NCBI GenBank assembly: GCA_017432685.1
Contig: JAFRIR010000052.1
Span: forward strand, 1 to 59,355
Direction of reading: 5' to 3'
Origin: Flexilinea sp.
Lineage (GTDB): Bacteria; Chloroflexota; Anaerolineae; Anaerolineales; Anaerolineaceae
Length of the DNA: 59,355 nt
A program made the translations under genes and the position numbers. Under the pieces are notes generated by a model. The model ran no database searches and was not told the origin of the DNA. It saw only the letters and a program-made list of their open reading frames with translations. Positions within the stretch are counted from its first letter, which is position 1. Each line of letters opens with the position of its first letter. Shown here one piece after another: positions 48,895-58,030 of this stretch.

Positions 48895-49863
48895 ATGGAA
48901 GAAGTTACTCAGGTCGTTGAAAACATTGAAAACAAGGTTGAAGCCATCATGGAAGATGCTGAAGCCACAGTCGAAAAGGTTGAAAAAGCCACTGTCGACG
49001 AAGCACAGGCCCTTGGTGTAACCTTGAAAGAACAGATCAAAGGGAAAGTCCTTAAAGTGGGCGCTCCCGGTGCTCTGGTCGAAATTGGAAAAGATAAACC
49101 CGCAGTCCTCCACATTTCTGAAATCCTTCGTCCTGAAGGGAAGGAAAATTGCAACAACACCGCTGAATTGCTGAACGTCGGTGATGAAATTGATGTTTAT
49201 GTGAAGCGTGTGAAGGATGGACTCGTTCAGCTGACGATGGTCAAACCGCTTGCCCTTGAATGGCGCGAGATCAAAAAAGATATGGTTGTTAAAGGCGTCG
49301 TCACGAAACTCGAAAAATTCGGCGCATTTGTTGAGATCGGCGCCGAACGTCCGGGTCTGGTTCACATCAGCGAAATGGCTCACAGCTACGTTCGCCAGCC
49401 TTCCGATATTTTGAAGGAAGGCGATGAAATTCAGGCTCAGGTTTTGGAAGTCAACAAACGCAAGAAGCAGATCAAGCTCAGCATGAAGGCACTGCAGCCC
49501 GAACCGGAAGCAAAGGAAGAATCTGAAGCAGATGATTCCAAGCCGACAGCTCCGCGCCCGATGAGTGCCCGCGCTCAGCAGCTCAAAGAAGGTAAATTCA
49601 GCTCCGAACCGCGTGAACCGCGTGAAAAACGCCCGGCAAAACGCGGCGCAAAGAAACGCGAGGAACTGAACGAAAATGTCAGTAATTTCATTTTCACTGA
49701 TGAAAATGCCACTGAAGAAGAACCGACCGCGATGGAAATTGCCTGGCGCTTCGCCATGGAAAAAGCAAAGAATCGCAAAGGTTCTGATGACAAGAAGAAG
49801 AAATCTTCTAATGCGGAGCAGGACGAGATTATTGCCCGCACACTGAATAACAAAATCGGATAG
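48895..49863 (+). CDS. Protein with two S1 RNA-binding domains
   Basis: 322 residues from ATG 48895 (an in-frame TTG at 48874 is possible). A helical acidic N-terminus is followed by S1 domain 1 (about 48-120, IKGKVLKVGAPGALVEIG) and S1 domain 2 (about 128-200, VVKGVVTKLEKFGAFVEIG, LVHISEM). The C-terminal third is Lys/Arg/Glu-rich and disordered-looking. It resembles short ribosomal-protein-S1-like or YugI-like proteins that bind mRNA at the ribosome. It is monocistronic, with its own promoter and terminator. Confidence 0.9.
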   Translation: MEEVTQVVENIENKVEAIMEDAEATVEKVEKATVDEAQALGVTLKEQIKGKVLKVGAPGALVEIGKDKPAVLHISEILRPEGKENCNNTAELLNVGDEIDVYVKRVKDGLVQLTMVKPLALEWREIKKDMVVKGVVTKLEKFGAFVEIGAERPGLVHISEMAHSYVRQPSDILKEGDEIQAQVLEVNKRKKQIKLSMKALQPEPEAKEESEADDSKPTAPRPMSARAQQLKEGKFSSEPREPREKRPAKRGAKKREELNENVSNFIFTDENATEEEPTAMEIAWRFAMEKAKNRKGSDDKKKKSSNAEQDEIIARTLNNKIG

Positions 49864-49890
49864 GCATAATTTTATACCAACTCCAATCCG

Positions 49891-49920
49891 GGGCGCCCTG
49901 GCAAAAAGGGCGCCCTTTTT
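49891..49920 (+). terminator. Intrinsic terminator of the S1 gene
   Basis: GGGCGCCC/GGGCGCCC arms (49891-49898, 49908-49915) then TTTTT. Confidence 0.9.
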
Positions 49921-49923
49921 AAA

Positions 49924-49966
49924 ATGAAGAATTCAGAATGAAGAAGTGAAATAGTTTATTTCTTCA
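49924..49966. repeat. Heptanucleotide array
   Basis: aatgaag, aattcag, aatgaag, aagtgaa in register, between the S1 terminator and proB. Confidence 0.6.
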
Positions 49967-50020
49967 TCCCGGAACCTTTATTTTCACTCAGATCAGATGC
50001 TTTCACAAGGATATTTACCA

Positions 50021-51136
50021 ATGTCACTTCCCTATCAGAAAATCGTCGTCAAAATCGGCACATCTACCATAACCGGAAAAACCAACAGTGTGGATTATCC
50101 CGGCATCATCGATCTCATGCGTCAGCTCTGCACGCTCTGTGACAAAGGTGTTTCGGTGACGCTGGTTTCTTCCGGCGCCATTGCTGTCGGCAGGGATGCG
50201 TTGAATTTTCCGCATCTTTCCAAGCATATTCCCCGGAAGCAAATGCTGTTTGCGGTTGGTCAGCCCCGACTGATGGCGGTATATAACAAGATCCTGCGAA
50301 TGTACGGTCATAATGCGGCCGAAATTTTGCTGACCCGCAGCGACTTTGTGCAGCGGGCGAATTATCTGAATGCCCGGAACACGCTCAATGCCCTGCTGGA
50401 CCAGAACGTGATGCCCATCATCAATGAAAATGATGCGGTTTCCATTAACGAGATGAAACTGGGTGACAATGACACGCTCTCTGCACTGGTTTCCGGGCTC
50501 ATCGGTGCGGATCTGCTGATTCTGGTCACGGATCAGGATGGTCTCTATACTGCTGACCCGTCTAAAGATCCGGATGCGAAGCTGATCTCCGTTGTCGATT
50601 CTCCGGAGATCCCGGCTGAGGTCCGGGAAGCTGCGGGAGACAGTGTCAGCGGACTCGGCACGGGCGGCATGGCGACGAAGGTCCATGCAGCCGATATCGC
50701 CCGGCGGCTGGGAACAGCCGTGATGATCGTGAACGGACAGGAACCGGACATCATCATCAAGGCGGCCTCCGGTCAGGCCTCCGGTACGCTGTTCAAGCCT
50801 GTGAACTCGGTCCTGGAAAGCCGCAAGCGCTTTATCCTGACGGATTATCACGGTGGTGAGAATGCGGTCATCATTGATGCGGGGGCCGCACGGGCGCTGC
50901 AGAGTGGAAAGAGTCTGCTGCCGGCCGGCATCAAGTCCTTCACCGGAGCTTTTTCCCGGGGAGACACCATTCGCATCCTGGATACGGACAAGCGTGAAGT
51001 CGGGGTTGGCGTGACCAACTACAGTGCGGAGAACCTGCGCCTGATGAACGGCTGCAAAGCCAATCAAATTGAAACAATTCTCGGTTATACTTATGGTGAT
51101 GAAGTGATCCATCACGATTTTATGATTTTGAACTGA
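50021..51136 (+). CDS. proB: Glutamate 5-kinase
   Basis: 371 residues from ATG 50021, chosen for AAGGATAT eight bases upstream; ATG 49997 would add eight residues without a site. Kinase landmarks: VVKIGTSTI, VSSGAIAVG, NENDAVS, and LGTGGMATKVHAA. The C-terminal 100 residues are a PUA domain (SGKSLLPAGIKSFTGAF, RGDTIRI). It phosphorylates glutamate in the first step of proline synthesis, and proA follows 15 bp downstream. Confidence 0.96.
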   Translation: MSLPYQKIVVKIGTSTITGKTNSVDYPGIIDLMRQLCTLCDKGVSVTLVSSGAIAVGRDALNFPHLSKHIPRKQMLFAVGQPRLMAVYNKILRMYGHNAAEILLTRSDFVQRANYLNARNTLNALLDQNVMPIINENDAVSINEMKLGDNDTLSALVSGLIGADLLILVTDQDGLYTADPSKDPDAKLISVVDSPEIPAEVREAAGDSVSGLGTGGMATKVHAADIARRLGTAVMIVNGQEPDIIIKAASGQASGTLFKPVNSVLESRKRFILTDYHGGENAVIIDAGAARALQSGKSLLPAGIKSFTGAFSRGDTIRILDTDKREVGVGVTNYSAENLRLMNGCKANQIETILGYTYGDEVIHHDFMILN

Positions 51137-51151
51137 TCGGAGGGTACCGAT

Positions 51152-52414
51152 ATGAAGACGATCCTGGAAATGGGAAAAGCGGCGCGGGAAGCTTCGCGCT
51201 TTCTGATGAACATCTCAACGAACAAGAAAAATGAATTTTTGCTGAAGCTGGCGGATGCCCTGGACGTGAACCGCGGGAAGATTCTCGCGGCGAACAAAGC
51301 TGACTACGATGCCGCAGACAAGCTCACACCTGCCATGCGGGACCGGCTGCTGCTGAATGATGCCCGTATTGATGGGATCATCCGGGATGTTCGTCATGTG
51401 GCGGAGCTGCCGGACCCGGTTGGGGAATGTTTCGATGAAATGTCTCACAAAGACGGGCTGAAGATCCACAAAGAACGCACACCGCTGGGTGTGGTCGCGG
51501 TGATCTACGAATCCCGCCCGAATGTGACTATCGATTCGGCCTCCCTGCTGGTCAAATCCGGCAACGCGGCGATCCTGCGCGGGGGCAAGGAGACGATCAG
51601 GACCAATGAAGCGCTGATGGCTGCCGTTACGGAAGCCCTGAAAGCTTCCGTCTTCCCGGAAGATTGCGTCCAGTGCATCCTTTCTCCGGACCGTGCGCTG
51701 GTCGGCGAGCTGCTGGCGATGGATGAATATGTGGACATGCTCATCCCGCGCGGCGGAGCCGGCTTGCATGAATTCTGCCGCAAAAACAGCCGCATCCCGG
51801 TCATCACCGGTGGCATCGGTGTCTGTCACATCTTCCTGGACGAGACTGCCGACATGTTCCGCTCCTTTGAAGTGATCCGCAATGCAAAGGTCCAGCGTCC
51901 AACGGTCTGCAATGCCCTGGAGACCCTGCTGGTCCATCAAAACATCGCGGATGCCGCGATTCCGGACCTCTGTGAATATCTTGCTTCTGACGGTGTGGTG
52001 ATGTGCGCCGATCCCCGTGCCTATGAGATTCTGGAGCATTCCCATGTGCGTCCGGAGTTTTATGAAGAGGTCAATGACGAGGATTACGACAAGGAATGGC
52101 TGAGCCTGCGCCTGAATGTCAAGGTGGTGGATGATCTCAAAGAGGCGATCGCTCACATTCAGGAACACGGCACCGGTCACTCCGACAGCATCCTCACCGA
52201 AGACGAAGACAACGCGAATGCCTTTGTGGCGCAGGTGAATTCTGCTGCCGTTTATGTCAACTGTTCTACCCGCTTCACAGACGGCTCCGAATTGGGGTTG
52301 GGTGCGGAGATCGCGATCTCCACGCAGCCGCTGCATGCCCGCGGGCCGATGGCGCTGCGCGAACTGACCACCTATAAGTGGGTCATCCGCGGGGATTATA
52401 ACAGTCGAAAGTAG
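51152..52414 (+). CDS. proA: Gamma-glutamyl phosphate reductase
   Basis: 420 residues, Shine-Dalgarno CGGAGGG. Aldehyde-dehydrogenase-like fold with GVVAVIYESRPNVT, RGGKET, PRGGAGL, the catalytic Cys in RPTVCNALETLL and GTGHSDSI. It reduces gamma-glutamyl phosphate to the semialdehyde that cyclises towards proline. proC is not in the window. The stop codon is followed immediately by a 147-nt heptanucleotide array. Confidence 0.96.
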   Translation: MKTILEMGKAAREASRFLMNISTNKKNEFLLKLADALDVNRGKILAANKADYDAADKLTPAMRDRLLLNDARIDGIIRDVRHVAELPDPVGECFDEMSHKDGLKIHKERTPLGVVAVIYESRPNVTIDSASLLVKSGNAAILRGGKETIRTNEALMAAVTEALKASVFPEDCVQCILSPDRALVGELLAMDEYVDMLIPRGGAGLHEFCRKNSRIPVITGGIGVCHIFLDETADMFRSFEVIRNAKVQRPTVCNALETLLVHQNIADAAIPDLCEYLASDGVVMCADPRAYEILEHSHVRPEFYEEVNDEDYDKEWLSLRLNVKVVDDLKEAIAHIQEHGTGHSDSILTEDEDNANAFVAQVNSAAVYVNCSTRFTDGSELGLGAEIAISTQPLHARGPMALRELTTYKWVIRGDYNSRK

Positions 52415-52561
52415 GAATCAGGATACAGGATATAGGATATAGGGTGTTGCTGGTTACTGGTTTCTGGTGTCTAACGTCTGAAGTCTAACGTCTAACGTCT
52501 AACGTCTAATGCCTAATGTCTCAAGTCTAACGTCTAATCCCTAAACCCTAAACCCTAATTA
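52415..52561. repeat. Heptanucleotide array filling the whole proA-52561 gap
   Basis: 21 consecutive 7-nt units run from the first base after the proA stop to the A of the next ATG. Units drift in blocks: gatatag, then ctggttt, then ctaacgt (five exact copies), then ctaaacc. No ribosome-binding site is present in it. Confidence 0.9.
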
Positions 52562-54162
52562 TGTCTAAACTCAAACCGCTTTCTGTCCTTTTTTTGATCG
52601 CTGCCTTCGGAATCGTTCAGTATTATATCTGGGGGAATGCTTTCATCACCGAGTTCCAGTCGGATTGTACGGATACGCTGCTGTGGGCACAGTCCATGCT
52701 CGAAAGCGGTTCCCTTTTCAAACCTTCCTTTGACTATGCCTATCGTCTTGCTTTCGGCGGACAGTGGCTCTTCCTGCCCTTCCTGAAGCTGTTCGGGGTG
52801 GGAATGACCGCGCTGCGGGCGGGAATGTGCCTGTTCACGGTTCTCTTCACGTTCTCGCTCCTGTTTTTCTTCCGCTCGCTGGGCTGCGGATGGGCTGTGT
52901 CCTCCACAGAAACCGCGGTGATGCTGCTGGCGGCCTGTGCTACGAAGAAAACCCGTGAGATTTTTTACGGTCACGTCATTCACTATAGCCTCTCGGTGTT
53001 TTATCTGCTCCTGGCGTTCATCTTTCTGAGCCTTGCGCTGAACAGGCGGAACTCCCGTTCCCGCGTTGTCGGGGGAGTGCTCTTCACCATGTCCCTGTTC
53101 ATGTGCTCTGCCAACGGGACGGTCGAGATACTTTATGTGACGATCCCGTTGCTGGCGGCCTGTGTACTGGAATGGTATCTGAGCGGCGATAGAAAACTGC
53201 TGCCCTTGTCGGGGCTCATCGTTATCGCGGGGTGCGGTGGGTTTCTTTTTTCCAAAACGCTGAACACGAACTATTCGGACTCCTACTCCGTGATCGTCCC
53301 CTTCCGCTCCTGGGCGGAGAACCTTTCGCTCTTTCCGGTGCGCTGGATCTCGCTCTTCTACCCGCTCTCGGGAAAAAATCTGGACTCTTTTTCTCCGCAG
53401 TGGACCAAGTGGATCTTCCGGACGGTCATCGCCCTGATGATGCTTGCCGGGGTTTTCCTCTCCTTCAGCCGCTGGAAGAACCTCAAAAGACGGGAGGAAC
53501 GGTTGTTTATCTTCACGGTCTGGGGGATGTTCGCGGCCTTTCTGTTCTTTTTCGTGTTCGGGAAGATCTCTGATGTGGACTGGCGCCTGACGCCGCTGGT
53601 TTTTGCTGCCGAGCTGCTTGTTCTGGTCCTGCTGAACGGGACCTCTGACGACTTCCCGGAACGGACGCTTTCCGGCGGATTGACGCTGCTCTGTGCCCTG
53701 CTGCTGGTCCTCAACGCTTTCTCCAACGGGCTTTCCGTGCTCCGGATCCCCTATGACAAAAAGATCTGGTTCGCGGAGGACGGTCTGCTGGAGACGCTGA
53801 AGGCTCACGACCTCGATTACGGCTATATCACTTCCTATTGGCTCTCCAACAGCGTCACTGTACTCAGCGATGACACCATCCGGCCGCGGCCTGTGGCCAT
53901 TGATGATGGGCATCTCTATCTGAACCTGTTCAACAGTGATCTGGAATGGTACGCGGACCAGCCGGAGCGGGACCGCTGGTTCCTTGCGCTGACAGAGGAG
54001 GAATTCGATCCGGAGATGCCGGAAGCCCGGGAGGCTTCGGAAATCTACACCTGCACGCAGGAAGACACCCGCAACTCCCGGACGAATACCTATCTGATCC
54101 TCGTCCATGATCACAACATCATGCAGGAAGAATTTAGGAATCTTTTACAAAGGTACAAATAA
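52561..54162 (+). CDS. Polytopic membrane protein, possible GT39/PMT-like glycosyltransferase
   Basis: 533 residues with about ten membrane helices up to residue 400 and a soluble C-terminal domain. The first extracellular loop (FITEFQSDCTDTLLWAQSML) has the acidic pattern of lipid-linked-sugar glycosyltransferases (GT-C fold), but I cannot assign a family firmly. The gene starts inside a heptanucleotide array with no Shine-Dalgarno site. A further array separates it from the convergent queA. Confidence 0.6.
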   Translation: MSKLKPLSVLFLIAAFGIVQYYIWGNAFITEFQSDCTDTLLWAQSMLESGSLFKPSFDYAYRLAFGGQWLFLPFLKLFGVGMTALRAGMCLFTVLFTFSLLFFFRSLGCGWAVSSTETAVMLLAACATKKTREIFYGHVIHYSLSVFYLLLAFIFLSLALNRRNSRSRVVGGVLFTMSLFMCSANGTVEILYVTIPLLAACVLEWYLSGDRKLLPLSGLIVIAGCGGFLFSKTLNTNYSDSYSVIVPFRSWAENLSLFPVRWISLFYPLSGKNLDSFSPQWTKWIFRTVIALMMLAGVFLSFSRWKNLKRREERLFIFTVWGMFAAFLFFFVFGKISDVDWRLTPLVFAAELLVLVLLNGTSDDFPERTLSGGLTLLCALLLVLNAFSNGLSVLRIPYDKKIWFAEDGLLETLKAHDLDYGYITSYWLSNSVTVLSDDTIRPRPVAIDDGHLYLNLFNSDLEWYADQPERDRWFLALTEEEFDPEMPEAREASEIYTCTQEDTRNSRTNTYLILVHDHNIMQEEFRNLLQRYK

Positions 54163-54222
54163 ATAAGAAATATAAAACCGAATTTCACATTTCATATTTC
54201 TTATTTCTTATTTCTTATTTAT
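54156..54222. repeat. Heptanucleotide array between convergent genes
   Basis: aaataag-type units on the left, catttca, tatttct and tatttat on the right, complementary to each other; probably also serves as terminator for both genes. Confidence 0.75.
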
Positions 54223-55250
54223 AAAATCAGCATCGCGTCCCCGAACGAGAAAAACCTGTATTTCAGCTCGATTGCCTCTTTGTAAAGGCTCAGCACGTTT
54301 TCCCGCCCGGCGAAGGCGCTGATCATCATGATCAGGGTGGACTTGGGCAGGTGAAAATTAGTGATGATGCCGTCGATGCCCTTGAATTCATAACCCGGCA
54401 GGATGAAGATATTGGTCTGCCCGCAGAAAGGGATCACCCGCTCCGCAGAACCCTCACGGATCGCTGCCTGTGCGGCGGTTTCCAGTGTCCGGGCGCTGGT
54501 GGTTCCGACGGAGATCACCCGTCCGCCGTTCCGCACGGTATTATTAATTAAGGAAGCGGTCTCTTCCGTTACTTCACACCATTCGGTATGGATGTGATGC
54601 TCCGCGGGGTCGTCTTCCGTGACCGGAGCGAAGGTGTCCAGCCCCACATGCAGCGTGACGCCCGCGAATTGCACGCCCATCTCCCGCAGTTCCTCCATCA
54701 ACCGGTCGGTGAAGTGCAGCCCCGCTGTCGGTGCGGCGGCTGAGCCGGTGTCCCTGGCGTAGACGGTCTGGTAGCGGTCCGGGTCTTCCAGCCGGGTGTG
54801 GATGTAGGGCGGCAGCGGCATTTGACCGGTGCGGATCACATACTCATCCAGGTTCCCGTCAAAGCGCAGCAGCCGGCGGCTGCCTTCATACTGGTCCACG
54901 ATCTCAGCGCTCAGCTCGTCGGAGAAGAGGATCTTCTTCCCGGTGAACAGCCGTTTTCCGCCTACCAGGGTCTCCCAGAGGTTTTCCTCCACACGCCGCA
55001 GCAGCAGCACTTCCACAGCTCCGCCGGTCCCTTCCTTGTGACCGAAGATCCGTGCCGGGATGACCCTGGTCCGGTTGATCACCAGCAGGTCGCCCTTGCG
55101 CAGGTATTGAGGCAGGTCACGGAAAATGCGGTGTTCCCGTGCGCCGTTCTCACGGTGATAGACCAGCAGACGGGACGAGTCCCGCGGTTCCACCGGGGTT
55201 TGTGCGATCCGCTCCTGCGGCAGTTCATAGTCAAAATCAGATGTTTTCAT
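54219..55250 (-). CDS. queA: S-adenosylmethionine:tRNA ribosyltransferase-isomerase
   Basis: 343 residues, normal length. Family landmarks: FDYELPQERIAQTP at the start, DLLVINRTRVIPARI, GAVEVLLL, AAPTAGLHFT, HVGLDTF and a C-terminal TNFHLPKSTLIMMISAF. QueA converts 7-aminomethyl-deazaguanine in tRNA to epoxyqueuosine. It lies 116 bp downstream of ruvB on the same strand. No ribosome-binding site is visible; the sequence before the ATG is a heptanucleotide array. Confidence 0.96.
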   Translation of the reverse strand: MKTSDFDYELPQERIAQTPVEPRDSSRLLVYHRENGAREHRIFRDLPQYLRKGDLLVINRTRVIPARIFGHKEGTGGAVEVLLLRRVEENLWETLVGGKRLFTGKKILFSDELSAEIVDQYEGSRRLLRFDGNLDEYVIRTGQMPLPPYIHTRLEDPDRYQTVYARDTGSAAAPTAGLHFTDRLMEELREMGVQFAGVTLHVGLDTFAPVTEDDPAEHHIHTEWCEVTEETASLINNTVRNGGRVISVGTTSARTLETAAQAAIREGSAERVIPFCGQTNIFILPGYEFKGIDGIITNFHLPKSTLIMMISAFAGRENVLSLYKEAIELKYRFFSFGDAMLIL

Positions 55251-55255
55251 AGTAG

Positions 55256-55370
55256 TTGTAAGTGGTCAGTGATCAGTGATTGGTGATCGGTGGTCGGTTG
55301 CCGGCATAGCGGCAGCATCAGAGCAGTCTCCGTGTGCTTCTTATTTCTTATTTCTTATTTCTTATTTTAA
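55256..55370. repeat. Two heptanucleotide arrays between ruvB and queA
   Basis: agtggtc, agtgatc, ggtgatc, ggtggtc at 55256-55304 and cttattt units at 55337-55370; the remainder is short spacer. Confidence 0.75.
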
Positions 55371-56401
55371 AAAAGCGCTCCCTGCTGCACATCGCTCTTC
55401 CGTTCGGTATAGGCGATGCCCAGATGCTCATAGGCTTTGCGGGTGGCGGTACGTCCCTGCGGGGTCCGGTCGATCAGACCCAGCTGCAGCAGGTAAGGCT
55501 CCACCACATCCATGATGGTGTCGGGCTCTTCGCTGATGGAAGCGGCGATGGTGTTCAGCCCCACCGGCCCGCCGTTATATTTCATGATAATGGTGTCGAG
55601 AACTTTTCGGTCTACTTCGTCCAGTCCGAGCGCATCGATATCAAGCAAATTCAGCGCCTGCACGGCGATCTCCCGGTCAATGGAGCCGTCACCGCGGACC
55701 AGCGCGTAGTCCCGCACCCGGCGCAGCAGCCGCAGACCGATGCGCGGTGTCCCGCGGGAACGGATGGCGACCTCGCTGATGCCCTCCGGTTCGTAGGCGG
55801 TGTTCAGCTTCTGTGCGGCCCGGGCGATGATCTGTTCCATGGCCGGCAGGTCATAGTAATTCAGGCGGTAGACGGCCCCGAACCGGGCACGGAGTGGTGC
55901 ACTGAGGAGGGAAAGCCGGGTGGTGGCGCCGATGACGGTGAAGCGCGGCAGCTTGAGTCGAATGGAACGGGCGGTCGGCCCCTTCCCGACCATGATGTCC
56001 AGCACACAGTCTTCCATGGCGGGATAAAGGATCTCTTCGATCGCCCGGCCCAGACGGTGGATCTCGTCGATAAAGAGAATGTCGCCCTCGTGCAGGTTGG
56101 AAAGGATCGCGGCCAGGTCGCCGGCCTTTTCAATGGCCGGACCGGCAGTGATCTTGATGCTCACGCCCATCTCGTTCGCCATCACATGGGCGAGGGTCGT
56201 CTTTCCCAGTCCGGGAGGACCGTAAAACAGTACGTGGTCCAGCGGTTCACCGCGTTTTTGTGCCGCGGAGAGCAGGATCGCCAGATTTTCGCGGACCTGG
56301 TCCTGACCGGTGACTTCCGCGAGCCTTTTCGGCCGCAGAGCCTGGTCGACGCGGTCGTCCCCGATCCCCGCCGCGGGATTGATCAGTCGTTCTTTTTCCA
56401 T
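55367..56401 (-). CDS. ruvB: Holliday junction branch-migration helicase RuvB
   Basis: 344 residues. Walker [10 protein letters not shown] (about 62-70), Walker [11 protein letters not shown], sensor [10 protein letters not shown] and the C-terminal winged helix ([10 protein letters not shown]) are all present. RuvB drives branch migration with RuvA, which is not in the window. A TATAAT (complement of 56409-56414) ends 7 nt before the ATG, so the transcript is probably leaderless. queA follows in the same direction. Confidence 0.96.
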   Translation of the reverse strand: MEKERLINPAAGIGDDRVDQALRPKRLAEVTGQDQVRENLAILLSAAQKRGEPLDHVLFYGPPGLGKTTLAHVMANEMGVSIKITAGPAIEKAGDLAAILSNLHEGDILFIDEIHRLGRAIEEILYPAMEDCVLDIMVGKGPTARSIRLKLPRFTVIGATTRLSLLSAPLRARFGAVYRLNYYDLPAMEQIIARAAQKLNTAYEPEGISEVAIRSRGTPRIGLRLLRRVRDYALVRGDGSIDREIAVQALNLLDIDALGLDEVDRKVLDTIIMKYNGGPVGLNTIAASISEEPDTIMDVVEPYLLQLGLIDRTPQGRTATRKAYEHLGIAYTERKSDVQQGALF

Positions 56402-56408
56402 GTCTTTT

Positions 56409-56414
56409 ATTATA
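56409..56414 (-). promoter_or_regulatory. -10 box of ruvB with leaderless geometry
   Basis: TATAAT-AAAAGAC-ATG on the minus strand; compare the boxes before 7018 and 27639. Confidence 0.65.
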
Positions 56415-56490
56415 CGACACTTTAGGGTTTAGGATGTAGGGTTTTGGGTTTAGGGGTGAGGTATCAGCTGCCGGGTGTCAGGTATCAGGC
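56415..56490. repeat. Heptanucleotide array upstream of ruvB
   Basis: ggtttag, gatgtag, ggtttag, gggtgag, gtatcag, gtgtcag in register. Confidence 0.75.
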
Positions 56491-56547
56491 GGCGGTTCCT
56501 TCAATAAATGATACAATAACATTCTGAAAATTAAACATAAAGAAGGA

Positions 56548-56598
56548 AGTCAGAAACATTTCTTATTTCTTATTTCTGATTTCTTATTTTTTATTTGG
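56548..56598. repeat. Heptanucleotide array upstream of hisS
   Basis: atttctt repeated, then atttctg, atttctt; it runs up to the GGAG ribosome-binding site of hisS. Confidence 0.75.
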
Positions 56599-56605
56599 AG
56601 TTGTC

Positions 56606-57862
56606 ATGAAGGAAATCATTCAGCGCGTAAAAGGTACCCGTGAATTTTACCCGGAGGACATGGCATTCCGCACCTGGCTTTACGCCCAGATGCGCGCGGT
56701 CTCCGAGTCTTTTGCCTATCAGGAATATGACGGTCCGTTTCTGGAAAAACTGGACCTGTATGCTGCCAAGTCCGGCGAAGAACTGGTGAAGGAGCAGTCC
56801 TTCGTCTTCATGGACCGGGGCGGTTCGGAGGTCGCGCTCCGTCCGGAGCTGACGCCATCCCTTGCCCGCATGGTGGCCCAGCGCCAGAACCTGCTGAACT
56901 ACCCGCTGCGAATGTGGTCCTTCGGTCCTTTCTGGCGTTACGAGCAGCCGCAGAAGGGCCGCACCCGCGAGTTCTTCCAGTGGAACATCGATCTCATCGG
57001 CGTCAAATCTTATCAGGCCGACGCGGAGCTGCTGGCGGTCTGCGCTTCCTTCTTCAAACGCGTCGGACTGACCCCGGAGCACGTCCGCATCAATGTCAAC
57101 AACCGCCGTCTGATGGACGGGGCGCTGGCAAAGATTGGCATTGAAGGCGAGGAAAAGGCGCTGGCTTTCCGCATGATCGACCGCCGCGACAAGATGCGCA
57201 AAGAAGCCTGGTATGAATACGGCATGGAGGGCGGCATGACCGCCGAAAAGATCGACGCGCTGGTCGCCCTGCTGGAGAACAAGGAACTGTGGAAGGAATC
57301 CGACGAGCTCAAGGAGATCTTTGCGCTGCTGGAGAAGATGGGCATCGGTGACTACTTCGCCTACGATCCTCAGGTCATCCGCGGCTTGCTTTACTATACC
57401 GGCACCGTCTTCGAAGCCCGGGATCTCGCCAAAGACGGACGTGCCATTCTCGGCGGCGGCCGCTATGAGAACCTGGTCGGTGAGGTAGGCGGTGACCCGC
57501 TGCCGGGCGTTGGTTTCGCCATGGGAGATGTGATGATCCGTGTGGTGCTGGAGAAGTACGGGCTCTATCCGGAGCTGAAAGTCCAGCCTGCGGATGTGAT
57601 GGTCACCTGCTTTGATGAGGCCAGCCTGCCCGAGTCTTATGCCATTGCCATGGAACTGCGCGAAGCGGGACTGAACGTCTCCTGCTATCCTGAGGCGCTC
57701 AAGCTGGACAAGCAGATCAAGTACGCCAACAAGATCGGCGTCCGGGCGTTGGTCATTGCCGGTCCGGACGAACTTGCCGCCGGCAAGGTCACTGTCAAGG
57801 ACCTCATCAACCGCACCCAACAGACCGTCGACCGTTCCGCTGCCGCCGCTTTGCTAAAATAG
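56606..57862 (+). CDS. hisS: Histidyl-tRNA synthetase
   Basis: 418 residues, TTTGGAG before the ATG. Class II motifs: RGGSEVALRPELTPSLAR, motif 2 FWRYEQPQKGRTREFFQ, LLYYTGTVFEA and the HisRS-specific GGGRYENLVGEVGG, then motif 3. The C-terminal anticodon-binding domain (about 330-418) includes VTCFDEASLPES and IAGPDELAAGKVTVKDL. It charges tRNA-His. A hairpin repeat cluster begins at the base after the stop codon. Confidence 0.97.
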   Translation: MKEIIQRVKGTREFYPEDMAFRTWLYAQMRAVSESFAYQEYDGPFLEKLDLYAAKSGEELVKEQSFVFMDRGGSEVALRPELTPSLARMVAQRQNLLNYPLRMWSFGPFWRYEQPQKGRTREFFQWNIDLIGVKSYQADAELLAVCASFFKRVGLTPEHVRINVNNRRLMDGALAKIGIEGEEKALAFRMIDRRDKMRKEAWYEYGMEGGMTAEKIDALVALLENKELWKESDELKEIFALLEKMGIGDYFAYDPQVIRGLLYYTGTVFEARDLAKDGRAILGGGRYENLVGEVGGDPLPGVGFAMGDVMIRVVLEKYGLYPELKVQPADVMVTCFDEASLPESYAIAMELREAGLNVSCYPEALKLDKQIKYANKIGVRALVIAGPDELAAGKVTVKDLINRTQQTVDRSAAAALLK

Positions 57863-58018
57863 GGGACGGGTCTGCGAAGCGCACAACGGGGACGGGTTTC
57901 CTGCTGTAAAATAGGGGGACGGGTCTGCGAAGCGGGCCTGTACCCCGGGCAATCGGCGCTTCCTTACAGAAGTTGAGCCTGTCCTCCCCGAGGTACAGGC
58001 CCCTGCGGGACCCGTCCC
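57863..58018 (+). repeat. REP-like hairpin cluster after hisS
   Basis: A partial element (GGGGACGGGT, CACAACGGGGACGGG, TTTCCTGCTG) matches 221-247. It is followed by a long hairpin: GGGACGGGTC (57916-57925) pairs with GACCCGTCCC (58009-58018), and GGGCCTGTACC with GGTACAGGCCC inside, ending in CTCTTT. It probably terminates hisS. Confidence 0.75.
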
Positions 58019-58030
58019 TCTTTCCTCTCT

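Noticed and set aside
52415-52561. CRISPR array
   Set aside because: The units are 7 nt with no spacers of regular length, and no cas genes are in the window.
52555-54114. 519-codon minus-strand open frame opposite the membrane protein
   Set aside because: Product is Arg/Gln/Glu-rich low complexity; the plus strand gives regular membrane helices.
55334-56425. 363-codon plus-strand open frame over ruvB
   Set aside because: RuvB is unmistakable on the minus strand.
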